A stretch of 64,000 nucleotides of DNA from Streptacidiphilus sp. P02-A3a (GTDB taxonomy: Bacteria; Actinomycetota; Actinomycetes; Streptomycetales; Streptomycetaceae): positions 5,651,922 to 5,715,921 of the forward strand of contig NZ_CP048289.1 of NCBI RefSeq assembly GCF_014084105.1. Direction: 5' to 3'. The stretch's first letter is position 1. The number at the start of each line of letters is the position of its first letter. Shown here piece by piece: positions 42,483 to 51,618 of the stretch. A model generated the notes under the pieces. That model ran no database searches and was not told the origin of the DNA. It saw nothing but the letters and a program-made list of their open reading frames with translations. The position numbers and the translations under genes are program-made.

Positions 42483-43322
42483 TCAGCCCTTGCTGACGAA
42501 GGTGTCGATGGCGGCGGACAGGGCGTTCGGCTGGTCCTCCGGGATCAGCGTGCCGCTGTCGGGGATCTCCAGGTAGCTGCCCTGCGGGAACAGCGCCGCC
42601 AGGCGGCGGCCGTGCGCCGGCGGCATCACCCGGTCCCGCGCCGCCCAGACCACCAGCACCGGGCGGTCGAAGCCGCCCGCCTCGGCCGCCGCCCGCTGCA
42701 ACCGGTCGGGGCGGGCGCCGCGCAGGTAGGTCCGCAGGTCCTCGCGTGCCCCGGCGCTGTGCAGCAGCGGCCAGGACCAGCGGTCGGCGATCTCGCGCGG
42801 CACCGTCCGCCGGCTCAACAGCCCGTACGCCAGCGGCAGCCGCCGCAGCGGGTGGAACCGCAGCGGCTGCGCGGCGGCGGCGAGGCCGCCGGGGACCTTC
42901 GCCGCCAGCCAGATCGCCCGCCCGGGCAGGCCCGGCGGGAAGTTGTCGAAGGCCTCGATGGAGGCCAGCACCAGCCGGGCGATCCGGCCCGCCGCCGGGG
43001 TGCCGGAGACCGCCAGCAGCATCCCGGTGGCCGCGTCGTTCTGGACCAGGGTCACCCCGGTCAGGTCCAGGGCCTCCAGGAAGTCGCCCAGCAGCCGGGC
43101 CATCCCGTCCGGCGAGAGGTCCGCCCCGGAGCGCATCGGGCGCAGGTGCGAGCCGAACGGCAGCGTCGGCACCACCACCCGGTACTGGTCCTGGAGTTCC
43201 GCCACCACGTGCCGCCACAGGGTGCCGTCCACCGCGGGCCCGTGTGCCAGCACCACGGTCGGCCCGTCGCCGCCGCTGTCCGAGTAGTCGAGGGTTCCGG
43301 CGGGTAGCTCGATGGTAGCCAT
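42483..43322 (-). CDS. Alpha/beta-hydrolase fold protein with atypical active site
   Basis: A protein of 279 residues. The fold is clear (TVVLAHGPAVDGTLWRHVVAELQ, RVVVPTLPFGSHL, VTLVQNDAATGMLLAVS, RPVLVVWAARDRVMPPAHGRRLAALFPQ). The nucleophile elbow reads VQNDAATG, placing Asp where serine hydrolases have Ser, like haloalkane dehalogenases. The usual catalytic His (GH before a Pro-containing helix) is replaced by SGTLIPEDQP, with no His. So it is either an inactive relative or an enzyme with altered chemistry. ATG 43322 is preceded 6 nt upstream by TACAGT, so the mRNA is probably leaderless. Confidence 0.82.
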   Translation of the reverse strand: MATIELPAGTLDYSDSGGDGPTVVLAHGPAVDGTLWRHVVAELQDQYRVVVPTLPFGSHLRPMRSGADLSPDGMARLLGDFLEALDLTGVTLVQNDAATGMLLAVSGTPAAGRIARLVLASIEAFDNFPPGLPGRAIWLAAKVPGGLAAAAQPLRFHPLRRLPLAYGLLSRRTVPREIADRWSWPLLHSAGAREDLRTYLRGARPDRLQRAAAEAGGFDRPVLVVWAARDRVMPPAHGRRLAALFPQGSYLEIPDSGTLIPEDQPNALSAAIDTFVSKG

Positions 43323-43328
43323 CTCCCC

Positions 43329-43334
43329 ACTGTA
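43329..43334 (-). promoter_or_regulatory. -10 box TACAGT for leaderless transcription of the hydrolase gene
   Basis: On the minus strand TACAGT ends 6 nt before ATG 43322. No credible Shine-Dalgarno sequence is spaced for that ATG. Confidence 0.55.
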
Positions 43335-43375
43335 GATCCCCATCCGCGCCACCGAACAGGCGGCATGACGGTGAA

Positions 43376-44716
43376 TCAGTTGTCCCGCCGGGAGCCCAGG
43401 TAGAGCTGCCGTCCGCGCAGCGCGACCTCCAGTTCGAAGCGGGAGTCCGGATCGCGCAGCGCCGCGCCGAACAACTCCTGCACCCGGTGCAGGCGCTGAC
43501 GGGCCGTCTGCGGATGGATACCGAGCCGGGCGGCGACCTCCGGGGCGCTGCCGCTGTTGGTCTGCAGCCAGGCCAGCAGGGTCGCCGCGAGCCGGTCGCT
43601 CTGCTTGGCGGTGAGCGCCTCCAGCGGCGCCAGCCGACGCGCCGCCATCAGCCGCACCAGCGGCGCGTCACTGCGCAGCAGCAGCTCCGGCAGCCGGTCG
43701 TCGCAGCTCAGCGGCTCGTCCCGGCGCTCCCTCCGGAACTCGGCGGGGCTGGGGGCGAGGCCGTCGGCGGGAGGGTCGCCGGTGGTCGCCCGGATCGTCC
43801 TGGCCCAGCGCAGCGAGTCGGCCGCGAGCTCCGGCGGCACCACCGGACCGACCACCGCGCCCCGGCCCCGGAGCACCCACCGGATCTGGTCACCGGCCAG
43901 CAGTACCGCGGGGTCGGGCAGGAGCAGATAGGGCTGGGCGCAGTCCAGGTCGGCCAGCACCGGATCGGGCAGCCTGCGCCGCCGCGCCGCCTCCGGTCCG
44001 ACGCCCGCGGGCGGGCCGAGCGCCACGCAGGCGAGCCGGTCCGGTACCGGCCAGTCGGCGGCCAGCGCCGCCCGCTCCAGCTCGGCCCGCTGCGCCCCGG
44101 TCACCAGCAGCTCCAGCAGCTGGTGCCGGAGCCTGCCCTGGGTGCCCGCGTGGTCGGCCCTGGCCTCGGCGTAGCCCTCGACCGAGGCCGAGGCGATCTC
44201 GTCGATGTGGGCGAAGATCGCCTCGGCCAGGGTGACCACCAGGTCCGGGCCCAGACCCACCCGGCGTGCCACCCGCGCGTAGCGCCGCCAGGCCACCCGG
44301 GCGCCGAGCCGGTAGGCGGCCTGTAGCGCGTCCAGGGTCCGTCCCTCCGCCAACTCCCCGCGCCCGAGCGCGCGGTAGACGCGTACCCGCTCCTCGCTCA
44401 GGCTCCGCTCGCGGCCGTGGCCGTTCGGACGGCGCGCGGTGGGCTGCTCGGCCGCGGTGTCCGGCCGCCGCGCCCGGGGACCGGCGCCCTCCACCAGGTC
44501 CGCGAAATCCGCCAGCGCGGTCTCCACGCCGTACTGGATTCCGGCCCCGAAATGCCCGGCGAGCGGCCTGGAGAATTCGGGGACCTGCTGCCGGATCTCC
44601 CGGATGATCTCGGCGGCCAGCGTCTCCCGCTCTTTTCTTATCTCGGCCGCGAAACAGCGCGGCAAAGCAGTCCACGGCCCAGCCAACGCAGCCCTCTTCG
44701 GTCGGGGCACCACCAC
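43376..44716 (-). CDS. PucR/CdaR-like helix-turn-helix regulator
   Basis: A protein of 446 residues. A long N-terminal region (about 1-200) is helical (FAAEIRKERETLAAEIIREI, VRVYRALGRGELAEGRTLDALQAAYRLGARVAWRRYARVA) and resembles the RsbRD/STAS-like N-terminal module of this class. A middle GGDEF-like region is degenerate. The C-terminal HTH_30 domain reads LLAWLQTNSGSAPEVAARLGIHPQTARQRLHRVQELFG (about 380-415), the PucR signature. Such regulators often control nearby catabolic genes. The start is a GTG in a GTGGTGGTG run (44716). A TTACT-N4-AGTCA site lies upstream. Confidence 0.85.
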   Translation of the reverse strand: MVVPRPKRAALAGPWTALPRCFAAEIRKERETLAAEIIREIRQQVPEFSRPLAGHFGAGIQYGVETALADFADLVEGAGPRARRPDTAAEQPTARRPNGHGRERSLSEERVRVYRALGRGELAEGRTLDALQAAYRLGARVAWRRYARVARRVGLGPDLVVTLAEAIFAHIDEIASASVEGYAEARADHAGTQGRLRHQLLELLVTGAQRAELERAALAADWPVPDRLACVALGPPAGVGPEAARRRRLPDPVLADLDCAQPYLLLPDPAVLLAGDQIRWVLRGRGAVVGPVVPPELAADSLRWARTIRATTGDPPADGLAPSPAEFRRERRDEPLSCDDRLPELLLRSDAPLVRLMAARRLAPLEALTAKQSDRLAATLLAWLQTNSGSAPEVAARLGIHPQTARQRLHRVQELFGAALRDPDSRFELEVALRGRQLYLGSRRDN

Positions 44717-45057
44717 TCCGAAGGGCGGAACCGCCCGACGTGAGTATGCGGCTATGTTACTGACGAGTCAATACTTCTGACATGCCTTTTCCCTCCCGCG
44801 AACCGGGCCGTGGCGGTGCGCTCGGGGGATGTCGCGGGCGTCCCCCCGGCGTGTTCACGCTCGCTCCGATGACAGGTCCCTAGGATGCCGCCGAGCAATT
44901 GATGGCATCCGGTCGAGTACTTCTCATCAGTGCTCGCCGCAGCCGTTGACGGGATTGGCGGACACTCCTAGCGTCCACGTCCCATCGCGGGGTCGCCAAT
45001 CTCCCTCGATTGCGAACAGGTTGTTCCCGTATTTCCACCACAAGGGACGGACTCAAC
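44717..45057. promoter_or_regulatory. Divergent promoter region of the PucR-like and lipase genes
   Basis: It contains TTACT-GACG-AGTCA (44757-44770), one base off the etf/thioesterase operator pattern; an inverted repeat GGATGCC/GGCATCC (44883-44889, 44904-44910); and a promoter TTGACG-N17-TAGCGT (44946-44951, 44969-44974) for the lipase. No ORF is evident. Confidence 0.6.
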
Positions 45058-46014
45058 ATGAAAGCGGACAAGAGGAACAGTGGCCTGCGGCTGCTCGCGG
45101 TGGCCGCGGCGGGCGCGGTCGGCCTGGCCCTGGCCTGTGCCCAACCGGCCACGGCGGCAAGCTCGTACCCGGTGAACTACGACTTCGCCACCGGGTTCCT
45201 GGCCGGGGCGCTGACCCCGAACCAGGCGCCGCTGGGCGCGAACAACTGGTCCTGCGCGCCGAGCGCCGAGCACCCGTACCCGGTCATCCTGGTCAATGGC
45301 ACCTTCGCCAACGAGAGTGACAACTGGGCGGCGGCGTCGCCGCTGCTGGCGAACAACGGCTACTGTGTGTTCACCTTCAACTACGGCGGCGCCACCCCGA
45401 ACGCGATCCTCCAGGGCACCGGCGACATCGCCACCAGCGCGGGCCAGCTGGAGGGCTTCGTCAACCGGGTGCTGAGCGCCACCGGCACCGCCAAGGTCGA
45501 CCTGGTCGGGCACTCCCAGGGCGGCATGATGCCGCGCTACTACATCAAGAACCTGGGCGGCGCGGCCAAGGTCGACAAGCTGGTGGCGCTCGCGCCCAGC
45601 AACAACGGGACCACCCTCGACGGCATCACCCAGCTGGGCACCCAGCTGAACCTCATCGACCCGATCAACGGCCTGCTCAACGGGCCGTGCGCGGCCTGCG
45701 TCGAGCAGGAGCAGGGCTCCTCCTTCCTGACCGCGCTCAACGCGGGCGGCGAGACCGCCCCCGGCGTCCAGTACACCGTGATCGAGTCCACCGACGACGA
45801 GGTGGTCACCCCGTACACCAACGCGTTCCTGCCCGCCGCGCCGAACGTCAGCGACATCCTGCTGCAGAACCAGTGCGCCCTCGACTCCACCGACCACCTG
45901 GAGATCGCCGCCGACCCGATCGCCCTCACCGACGTGCTGAACGCGCTGGACCCGGCGCACCCGCGCCCCGTCCCCTGCGAGGTGGTGCTGCCGGTCACCG
46001 GCCCGCTGCTCTGA
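45058..46014 (+). CDS. Secreted triacylglycerol lipase / esterase
   Basis: A protein of 318 residues. The Sec signal peptide covers about residues 1-34 (LRLLAVAAAGAVGLALACAQPATAAS). The mature enzyme is an alpha/beta hydrolase: PVILVNGTFANESDNW (oxyanion region), GHSQGG with nucleophile Ser153 (DLVGHSQGGMMPRYY), Asp near 246-247 (ESTDDEVVTPYTNAF) and His280 (DSTDHLEIAADP). These match the Streptomyces extracellular lipase family related to fungal CalB. Secreted Cys residues suggest disulfides. ATG 45058 has AAGGGACGG upstream. A hairpin terminator follows. Confidence 0.93.
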   Translation: MKADKRNSGLRLLAVAAAGAVGLALACAQPATAASSYPVNYDFATGFLAGALTPNQAPLGANNWSCAPSAEHPYPVILVNGTFANESDNWAAASPLLANNGYCVFTFNYGGATPNAILQGTGDIATSAGQLEGFVNRVLSATGTAKVDLVGHSQGGMMPRYYIKNLGGAAKVDKLVALAPSNNGTTLDGITQLGTQLNLIDPINGLLNGPCAACVEQEQGSSFLTALNAGGETAPGVQYTVIESTDDEVVTPYTNAFLPAAPNVSDILLQNQCALDSTDHLEIAADPIALTDVLNALDPAHPRPVPCEVVLPVTGPLL

Positions 46015-46030
46015 CCCGGGTTCCGGGCCC

Positions 46031-46075
46031 GCTGCTGCCTCCCCCGCGCAGACCCCGACCGGGGAAGGCAGCAGC
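46031..46075 (+). terminator. Terminator of the lipase gene
   Basis: GCTGCTGCCT (46031-46040) pairs perfectly with AGGCAGCAGC (46066-46075), beginning 17 bp past the stop. Confidence 0.7.
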
Positions 46076-46295
46076 CACCATGATCGACCGCCGCGAACTG
46101 CCGGGGCACGGTTGACGGGGTCGGTGGGCGGCGGCAAGATGGCGGACTGCGTGGCCTACGCCGAACCTCCCGCGACCGTCCCCAGCACGGTCTCCCAGTG
46201 GAGGCAAAGGGACTAGCGTCTCAGGTCGCTGTCGCAGCCCGATCGCCTCGGGCGGGGTTGCTGGGGAACGACCGCCCCGGGCGTGGAAGGCCGAG

Positions 46296-46993
46296 ATGAC
46301 AGCCCACCGGAACGTCAAACGCCAGGTGCGCGCCCGCGCCGCCAGGACCGGCGAGTCCTACACGTCCGCGCTCCGGCACCTGCGGCCGACTCCCGCCGGG
46401 GACGTCCCGCCGCGCCGCACCGGCTGACCGAGCCGAACCGCCCGCACAACAGCCTCTCCGTCGTCTCCGACCGAGGCCAGGTGGCCACCCGCTACGACGA
46501 GCGGCTGCTGTCCCGGACGAAGCTCTCGTACCTGTACGCGCCGGGCACCGCGCCGGTGGCCTTCGACGTCGACGGGGTGCGCTTCGGCTGCCTGCTCGGC
46601 ATGGAGATCCACTACCCGGAGCTGTTCGCCGAGTACGAGCGGCTGGACGTCGACTGCGTCCTGTTCTCCACCACCGGCGTCAACCCCGGCAACGCCGCCG
46701 CCCAGGCCCAGGGGCACGCCGCCGCCAACAGCTACTGGGTCAGCCTCTCGGTGCCGACCCAGCACAGCGCCACCGCGCCGTCCGGCGTGGTCGCCCCCAA
46801 CGGCGACTGGCTGGCCCGCTGCCCGGAGGACGGTTCGCCGTCCGTTGCCGTGGTCGACCTGGACGACGGTTCGGCGGCGGCAGCGGTGGCGGTGACCCAC
46901 GCCCGGCCCTGGCGCCGTGAGTCGCGCGCGGGCCGGGACACCGCGCCGCGGCTCGCCGACCCGCGCAGCGCGGACCGCACGGCGGGCTTCTAG
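46296..46993 (+). pseudogene. Broken carbon-nitrogen hydrolase (nitrilase) gene
   Basis: From ATG 46296 (with GGAAGG 5 nt upstream) a 43-codon frame reads TAHRNVKRQVRARAARTGES and YTSALRHLRPTPAGD, an N-terminal segment I know from Streptomyces carbon-nitrogen hydrolases, and then stops at 46427. In another frame the C-terminal part of a nitrilase-fold protein follows: NRPHNSLSVVSDRGQVATRY, FDVDGVRFGCLLGMEIHYPE, LDVDCVLFSTTG and NSYWVSLSVPTQHSA, ending 46993. The middle, with the catalytic Glu and Lys, is gone, and GMEIHYPEL has Gly where nitrilases carry Cys. A deletion with frameshift inactivated it. Confidence 0.75.
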
Positions 46994-47003
46994 CCGCAGG
47001 TCA

Positions 47004-47036
47004 GGGGCGGCACGCGGGTATCCCGTGGGCCGCCCC
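47004..47036 (+). terminator. Hairpin between the nitrilase remnant and the MFS gene
   Basis: GGGGCGGC (47004-47011) and GCCGCCCC (47029-47036) form a perfect outer stem, with inner CACG/CGTG-type pairs around TAT. Confidence 0.65.
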
Positions 47037-47083
47037 GGTGAACTATCGTGCACCCATCCCACGCGTGCACAGCCGGAGGTCCG

Positions 47084-48547
47084 ATGACAAGCGCCACCCC
47101 GTGGTACCGGCAGCTGTCGGCCACCCAGCGGAAGTCCTTCGCCGCGGCCTGGCTGGGCTACGTGCTCGACGGGTTCGACTTCGTGCTGATCACGCTCGCG
47201 CTCACGGAGATCAAGCACACCTTCGGCCTGAGCACGGTGCAGGCCGCGAGCCTGGTCTCGGCCGCGTTCGTCTCCCGCTGGGTCGGCGGTCTGGTGATCG
47301 GGGCGATCGGCGACCGGTTCGGCCGCCGCAACGCCATGGTGCTGTCCATCGCGCTGTTCTCGCTCGGCACCCTGGCCTGCGGACTCGCCCCGTCCTACGC
47401 CGTCCTGTTCGCGGCCCGGCTGGTCGTCGGTCTCGGCATGGCCGGGGAGTACGGCGCGAGCGCGACCTACGTGATCGAGTCCTGGCCGCGGCGGATGCGC
47501 AACAAGGCGAGCGGCTTCCTGATCTCCGGCTACTCGATCGGCACGGTGCTGGCGGCCTGGGTCTACCAGGCCGTGGTACCCGCCTGGGGCTGGCGGACCC
47601 TGTTCCTGATCGGACTGCTGCCGATCGCGCTGGCGCTGTGGCTGCGCCGCGGCCTGCCCGAGAGCCGCGACTGGAGCGCGGCCGACCGGGAACGCGGTCA
47701 GGACCGGCCGGAGCAGTCGGCGCTGGACGTCCTGTTCCGGGGCCGCCGGGCACCGCTGAACCTGGCCCTCGGCGCGGCGACGCTCACCGCGCTCGTGCTG
47801 GTCTTCACCCGCTCGGTGCCGGGCGGGTGGGTGACCGCCCTGCTCAGCCTGCTGGTGGCCGGGGTCCTGGTGGCCTACATGGTCCAGTTCTCCGGCCGCC
47901 GCTGGCCCACCGGCGTCATGCTGATGCTGACGGTCTTCGTGGCCTTCCTCTCCTCCTGGCCGCTCCAGGCGCTGCTGCCGACGTACCTGAGGACCGAGCT
48001 CGGCTACACCCCGGCCCAGACCAGCGACGTCCTCTACTACGCGGGCTTCGGCGCGGCGGCCGGCTGCCTGGTCGCGGGCTTCACCGGCGACCGGTTCGGG
48101 ACCGCCCGCGCCTACTGGACCAGCCTGCTGGCGGCCCAGGCGCTGATCTTCCCGGTGTTCGCCATCGGCGGCCACCACCTGGTGCCGCTCGGCGTGCTGC
48201 TGTTCCTTCAGCAGCTGTTCGGGCAGGGCATCTCCGGGCTGCTGCCCACCTGGATCGGCGGCCACTTCGAGGTCCGCCGCCGCGCGGCGGGGCTCGGCTT
48301 CAGCTACAACGTCGGGGCGCTCGGCGGCGCCGTCGCCCCGGTGCTGGGCGCGAACCTGGCCGGTCGGATGGGCCTGGGCACCGCGCTGGCCGTGCTCTCC
48401 TTCGGGCTGGCCTTCCCGGTGATGCTGCTCATCGGCCTGGACGCGCCGAAGCGGGTCCAGCGGCGACTGCGCCCCGACCCCGCCCCGGCACCCGGCCTCG
48501 GGCCGCTCCCGTCGCCGGACGCGACACCTGCCAGAATCGGCGCATGA
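47084..48547 (+). CDS. MFS transporter, NanT-like sugar-acid/aromatic-acid symporter
   Basis: A protein of 487 residues with about 12 membrane helices. The start [36 protein letters not shown] follows the sialate/aromatic-acid H+ symporter pattern ([11 protein letters not shown]). Motif A is [16 protein letters not shown]; the middle repeat has [13 protein letters not shown]. It likely imports sialic acid, an aromatic acid or a related organic acid. Start ATG 47084 follows CCGGAGGT. Its TGA overlaps the methyltransferase ATG (ATGA), so these two are coupled, though their functional link is not obvious. Confidence 0.88.
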   Translation: MTSATPWYRQLSATQRKSFAAAWLGYVLDGFDFVLITLALTEIKHTFGLSTVQAASLVSAAFVSRWVGGLVIGAIGDRFGRRNAMVLSIALFSLGTLACGLAPSYAVLFAARLVVGLGMAGEYGASATYVIESWPRRMRNKASGFLISGYSIGTVLAAWVYQAVVPAWGWRTLFLIGLLPIALALWLRRGLPESRDWSAADRERGQDRPEQSALDVLFRGRRAPLNLALGAATLTALVLVFTRSVPGGWVTALLSLLVAGVLVAYMVQFSGRRWPTGVMLMLTVFVAFLSSWPLQALLPTYLRTELGYTPAQTSDVLYYAGFGAAAGCLVAGFTGDRFGTARAYWTSLLAAQALIFPVFAIGGHHLVPLGVLLFLQQLFGQGISGLLPTWIGGHFEVRRRAAGLGFSYNVGALGGAVAPVLGANLAGRMGLGTALAVLSFGLAFPVMLLIGLDAPKRVQRRLRPDPAPAPGLGPLPSPDATPARIGA

Positions 48548-49344
48548 CCGAGCACGCGGACCAGGGGTACCTGCTGGACAACCGGCAGTCGGAGGCGGGG
48601 ATCCGCTTCGGCGCGCTCGCCGAGTTGTTCGACCCGGTGACGTTCCGGCACGTGGACCGGCTGGGCATCGGCCCCGGTATGCGCTGCTGGGAGGTCGGCG
48701 CCGGTGGCCCCTCGGTACCACTGGGGCTGGCCGAGCGGGTCGGCCCCGGGGGCGCGGTGCTCGCCACCGACATCGACGTCTCCTGGACCGAAAAGCTCAC
48801 CGGCGGCGTGATCGAGGTGCGGGCCCACGACGTGGCCGCCGACCCGCCGCCGCCCGGCGGCTTCGACCTGGTGCACGCCCGGCTGGTACTGGTGCACGTA
48901 CCCGACCGCGCCGAGGCGCTGCGCCGGATGGTCCAGGCGCTGCGCCCCGGCGGCTGGCTGCTGCTGGAGGACGCCGACCCGGCCCTCCAGCCGCTGCTCT
49001 GCCCGGACGAGTCGGGCCCCGAGCAGCGGCTCGCCAACCGCCTGCGGTCCGGCTTCCGCACGCTGATGGCCGGGCGCGGCGCGGACCTCGGCTACGGCCG
49101 GACCCTGCCCAGGGTGCTGCGCGAGGCCGGACTGGACGAGGTCCAGGCCGACGCGTACTTCCCGATCACCTCACCGGCGTGCACCGTGCTGGAGGCGGCC
49201 ACCGTGCGGCAGATCCGCGGCCGCCTGGTGGCCGCCGGGATCGCCACCGACGAGGAGGTCGACCAGCACCTGGCGAACGTCGCCACCGGAACGCTCGACC
49301 TGGCCACCGCCCCGCTGATCTCCGCGTGGGGACGCCGCCGGTAG
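48544..49344 (+). CDS. Class I SAM-dependent methyltransferase
   Basis: A protein of 266 residues. SAM-binding segments are [20 protein letters not shown] (motif I) and [10 protein letters not shown] (acidic after strand 2), then [37 protein letters not shown]. The substrate is unknown. The C-terminal domain is helical, as in small-molecule methyltransferases. It overlaps the MFS stop by ATGA and is co-transcribed with it, so the substrate could be related to the transported compound. Confidence 0.88.
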   Translation: MTEHADQGYLLDNRQSEAGIRFGALAELFDPVTFRHVDRLGIGPGMRCWEVGAGGPSVPLGLAERVGPGGAVLATDIDVSWTEKLTGGVIEVRAHDVAADPPPPGGFDLVHARLVLVHVPDRAEALRRMVQALRPGGWLLLEDADPALQPLLCPDESGPEQRLANRLRSGFRTLMAGRGADLGYGRTLPRVLREAGLDEVQADAYFPITSPACTVLEAATVRQIRGRLVAAGIATDEEVDQHLANVATGTLDLATAPLISAWGRRR

Positions 49345-49458
49345 CCGCCGGGGCCGGGCCGACCGGGAGCGGTTCGGGGGCGTCCTTCTGCTCCGGCGGC
49401 GGGCGACGTAGCCTGTTCCTGGGGCCGTCACCAGCGGCCATGGCTTCGGGAGGCAGGC

Positions 49459-50001
49459 ATGAGCGGCGTCGTCACAGCGGTCAGCGTCGATACGGAGCAC
49501 CGGTTCAGCAAACCGAACGCACCGGTGATCCGGCTGCTGGCCGGGCTGGGGGTCGAGGGTGACGCCCACCTGGGCGTGACCGTGCAGCACCGCTCGCGGG
49601 TGGCCAGGGACCCGAGCCAGCCGAACCTGCGGCAGGTGCACCTGCTCCACGCCGAGCTGCACGACCAGCTGGACGGGGTCGGCTTCCCGGTGAAGGCCGG
49701 TGAGTTGGGCGAGAACGTGACCACCCGCGGGGTGGACCTGCTGGGCCTGCCGCGCGGCGCCCGGCTGCACCTGGGCGAGCGGGCGGTGGTCGAGATCACC
49801 GGACTGCGCAACCCCTGCCAGCAGATCAACGAGTTCCAGTCCGGCCTGCTGAAGCAGGTCCTGGGTGTGGACGAGAACGGCTGTGTGGTCCGCCAGGGCG
49901 GGATCATGGGCGTGGTACTGGCGGGCGGCGAGGTCCGCCCGGGGGACGACGTCCGGGTGGAGCTGCCGCCGCTGCCGCACGAGCCACTCGACGTGGTCTG
50001 A
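49459..50001 (+). CDS. MOSC domain protein
   Basis: A protein of 180 residues. The MOSC fold, related to molybdenum-cofactor sulfurase C-terminal domains, shows GLGVEGDAHLG, HLLHAELHDQL, GELGENVTTRGVDLLGLPRGARLHLG and the conserved Cys in ITGLRNPCQQINEFQ. MOSC proteins such as YiiM act on N-hydroxylated compounds or sulfur transfer. ATG 49459 follows GGGAGGCAGGC. It stands alone; the neighbour is a convergent amino acid permease. Confidence 0.92.
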   Translation: MSGVVTAVSVDTEHRFSKPNAPVIRLLAGLGVEGDAHLGVTVQHRSRVARDPSQPNLRQVHLLHAELHDQLDGVGFPVKAGELGENVTTRGVDLLGLPRGARLHLGERAVVEITGLRNPCQQINEFQSGLLKQVLGVDENGCVVRQGGIMGVVLAGGEVRPGDDVRVELPPLPHEPLDVV

Positions 50002-50008
50002 CGCTGCG

Positions 50009-51493
50009 TCAACTCTCCTCGGTGGCCGGGTGCAGGCCCTCGGAGTCGGTGAGCCGGCCACCGAGCCTGCGGGCCGGTCCCGGGGCCGCCAGGACCGCGA
50101 CCACGGCCGCGAGCAACCAGCAGCCGGAGACGATCGGGAACCAGTGCCCCGGACCGGACGCCGGATAGGGGATGACGTTGCGGTAGAGCGTGTAGCCGAG
50201 CAGGCCGAGCGCGGCGAGCGGGATCACCACCTGCCACATCGGCACCGGCATCCGCCGCTGCACGAAGATCAGCCGGATCGCGCCGATGGTGGTCAGCCCG
50301 TAGGCGACCAGCAGGATCAGCGTCCCGATGGTGCCGCCCCAGACGAAGGTGTCCTCCGGGACCGCCGAGAAGGCGACGACGCACAGGAGGAGGATGGCGG
50401 CCATGACGGCGCTGATCACCACCGCCGCCCGGGCCGGGGTGCCGCGCCCGGAGACCCGGCCCAGGCCGCCGGAGCCGAAGCCGTCCCTGCTCATCGCGAA
50501 CAGCAGCCGCGCGGAGCCGACGGTACAGGCCAGGCAGCAGCCGAAGGCGCTGATGGTCGCGCCGAGGGTGACCAGGTTCCCGACCCAGGGGCCGAGGTAG
50601 CTGCCGCCGAGGTCGCCGATCAGCGAGGTGGAGCTGCCGAAGGTGGCGACCCCGGCCTTGCCGGTGCCGAAGCCCATCATCTCCACCGCGGTCACCACCA
50701 CGAAGAACACGCCGCCGAAGAGGGTGGTGCCGAGGATCGCCCGGGGGATGTCGCGGTTCGGGTTGACCGATTCCTCGCCGAGGGTGGACGCCGCCTCGAA
50801 GCCCGCGAAGGACAGGAAGCCGAAGACCACCCCGAGGAACAGCGCGGATGGCGCGGTACCGGGCGGGACGGAGAAGACCGACATGGTGAACCGGTGCCCG
50901 GCCGGGGCGTTGCCGAGGAGCAGCCGGACCAGGACCACGGCGGTGATGGTGAGGATCAGCGCGACGGTCGCCCCCTCCACCGTGAGCAGCACGTTCGTGC
51001 CGCGCCGGACCGAGGCGATGGTGAGCCAGCAGGCGAGCACCAGCACCACGGCGGTGAGCAGGAACGGCGCGTCGGTCGGCGGGTGCGGCCAGGCGCCGAC
51101 CCGTTGCAGGAAGGAGATCCCGAAGATGCCGACCACCGAGGAGGTGGTGACGCCGTAGAAGATGTAGGTGCCGACCAGCCCCCATCCGGCGACGACGCCG
51201 GTGCGCGGTCCCAGGGTCGCGCCGACGAAGGCGTAGACCGAACCGGAGTGGTGGAAGTACTGGCAGAGCCGGACGAACACGTAGGTGACCAGCAGCACGC
51301 CGACGGCGGCGATCAGGAAGGCCAGCGGCACCGCCCGGCCCACGCTCGGCGCCGCGGCCTGCGGGTTGATGTTGACCGACATGCTGGGTGCCATCAGCGC
51401 CATCGACAGGCCGATGGCCTGCCAGACGTTGAGGGTCCGGCGCAGGCGTTGCTCCGGCGGGAGTTCGGTGCTGGTGAGCGTGGAGTCGGACAT
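50009..51493 (-). CDS. APC-family amino acid permease
   Basis: A protein of 494 residues with about 12-14 membrane spans. The N-terminal region VWQAIGLSMALMAPSMSVNINPQAAAPSVGRAVPLAFLIAAVGVL is the helix-1 substrate site with the helix-breaking Gly/Asn. Further segments are FAGFEAASTLGEESVNPNRDIPRAILG (permease signature) and YGLTTIGAIRLIF. It is close to Streptomyces basic or neutral amino acid permeases. ATG 51493 follows CGGAAGGACTCC. No partner catabolic gene is adjacent. Confidence 0.92.
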   Translation of the reverse strand: MSDSTLTSTELPPEQRLRRTLNVWQAIGLSMALMAPSMSVNINPQAAAPSVGRAVPLAFLIAAVGVLLVTYVFVRLCQYFHHSGSVYAFVGATLGPRTGVVAGWGLVGTYIFYGVTTSSVVGIFGISFLQRVGAWPHPPTDAPFLLTAVVLVLACWLTIASVRRGTNVLLTVEGATVALILTITAVVLVRLLLGNAPAGHRFTMSVFSVPPGTAPSALFLGVVFGFLSFAGFEAASTLGEESVNPNRDIPRAILGTTLFGGVFFVVVTAVEMMGFGTGKAGVATFGSSTSLIGDLGGSYLGPWVGNLVTLGATISAFGCCLACTVGSARLLFAMSRDGFGSGGLGRVSGRGTPARAAVVISAVMAAILLLCVVAFSAVPEDTFVWGGTIGTLILLVAYGLTTIGAIRLIFVQRRMPVPMWQVVIPLAALGLLGYTLYRNVIPYPASGPGHWFPIVSGCWLLAAVVAVLAAPGPARRLGGRLTDSEGLHPATEES

Positions 51494-51618
51494 GCCGGGA
51501 GTCCTTCCGCCGTACCGGGCCATGGGTCGCTGTCGCGGGCGCGATACGAGTGTGCGGGCGGGGAGCTCCCGGCGTAAGGGGGCGGGTCGACTGACGCGCC
51601 GTCAGTCACCGTTCCGGC

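Noticed and set aside
47084..50001. A three-gene cluster for uptake and modification of one compound
   Set aside because: Only the MFS and methyltransferase genes overlap; the MOSC gene is 114 bp away with its own ribosome binding site. No further evidence links them.
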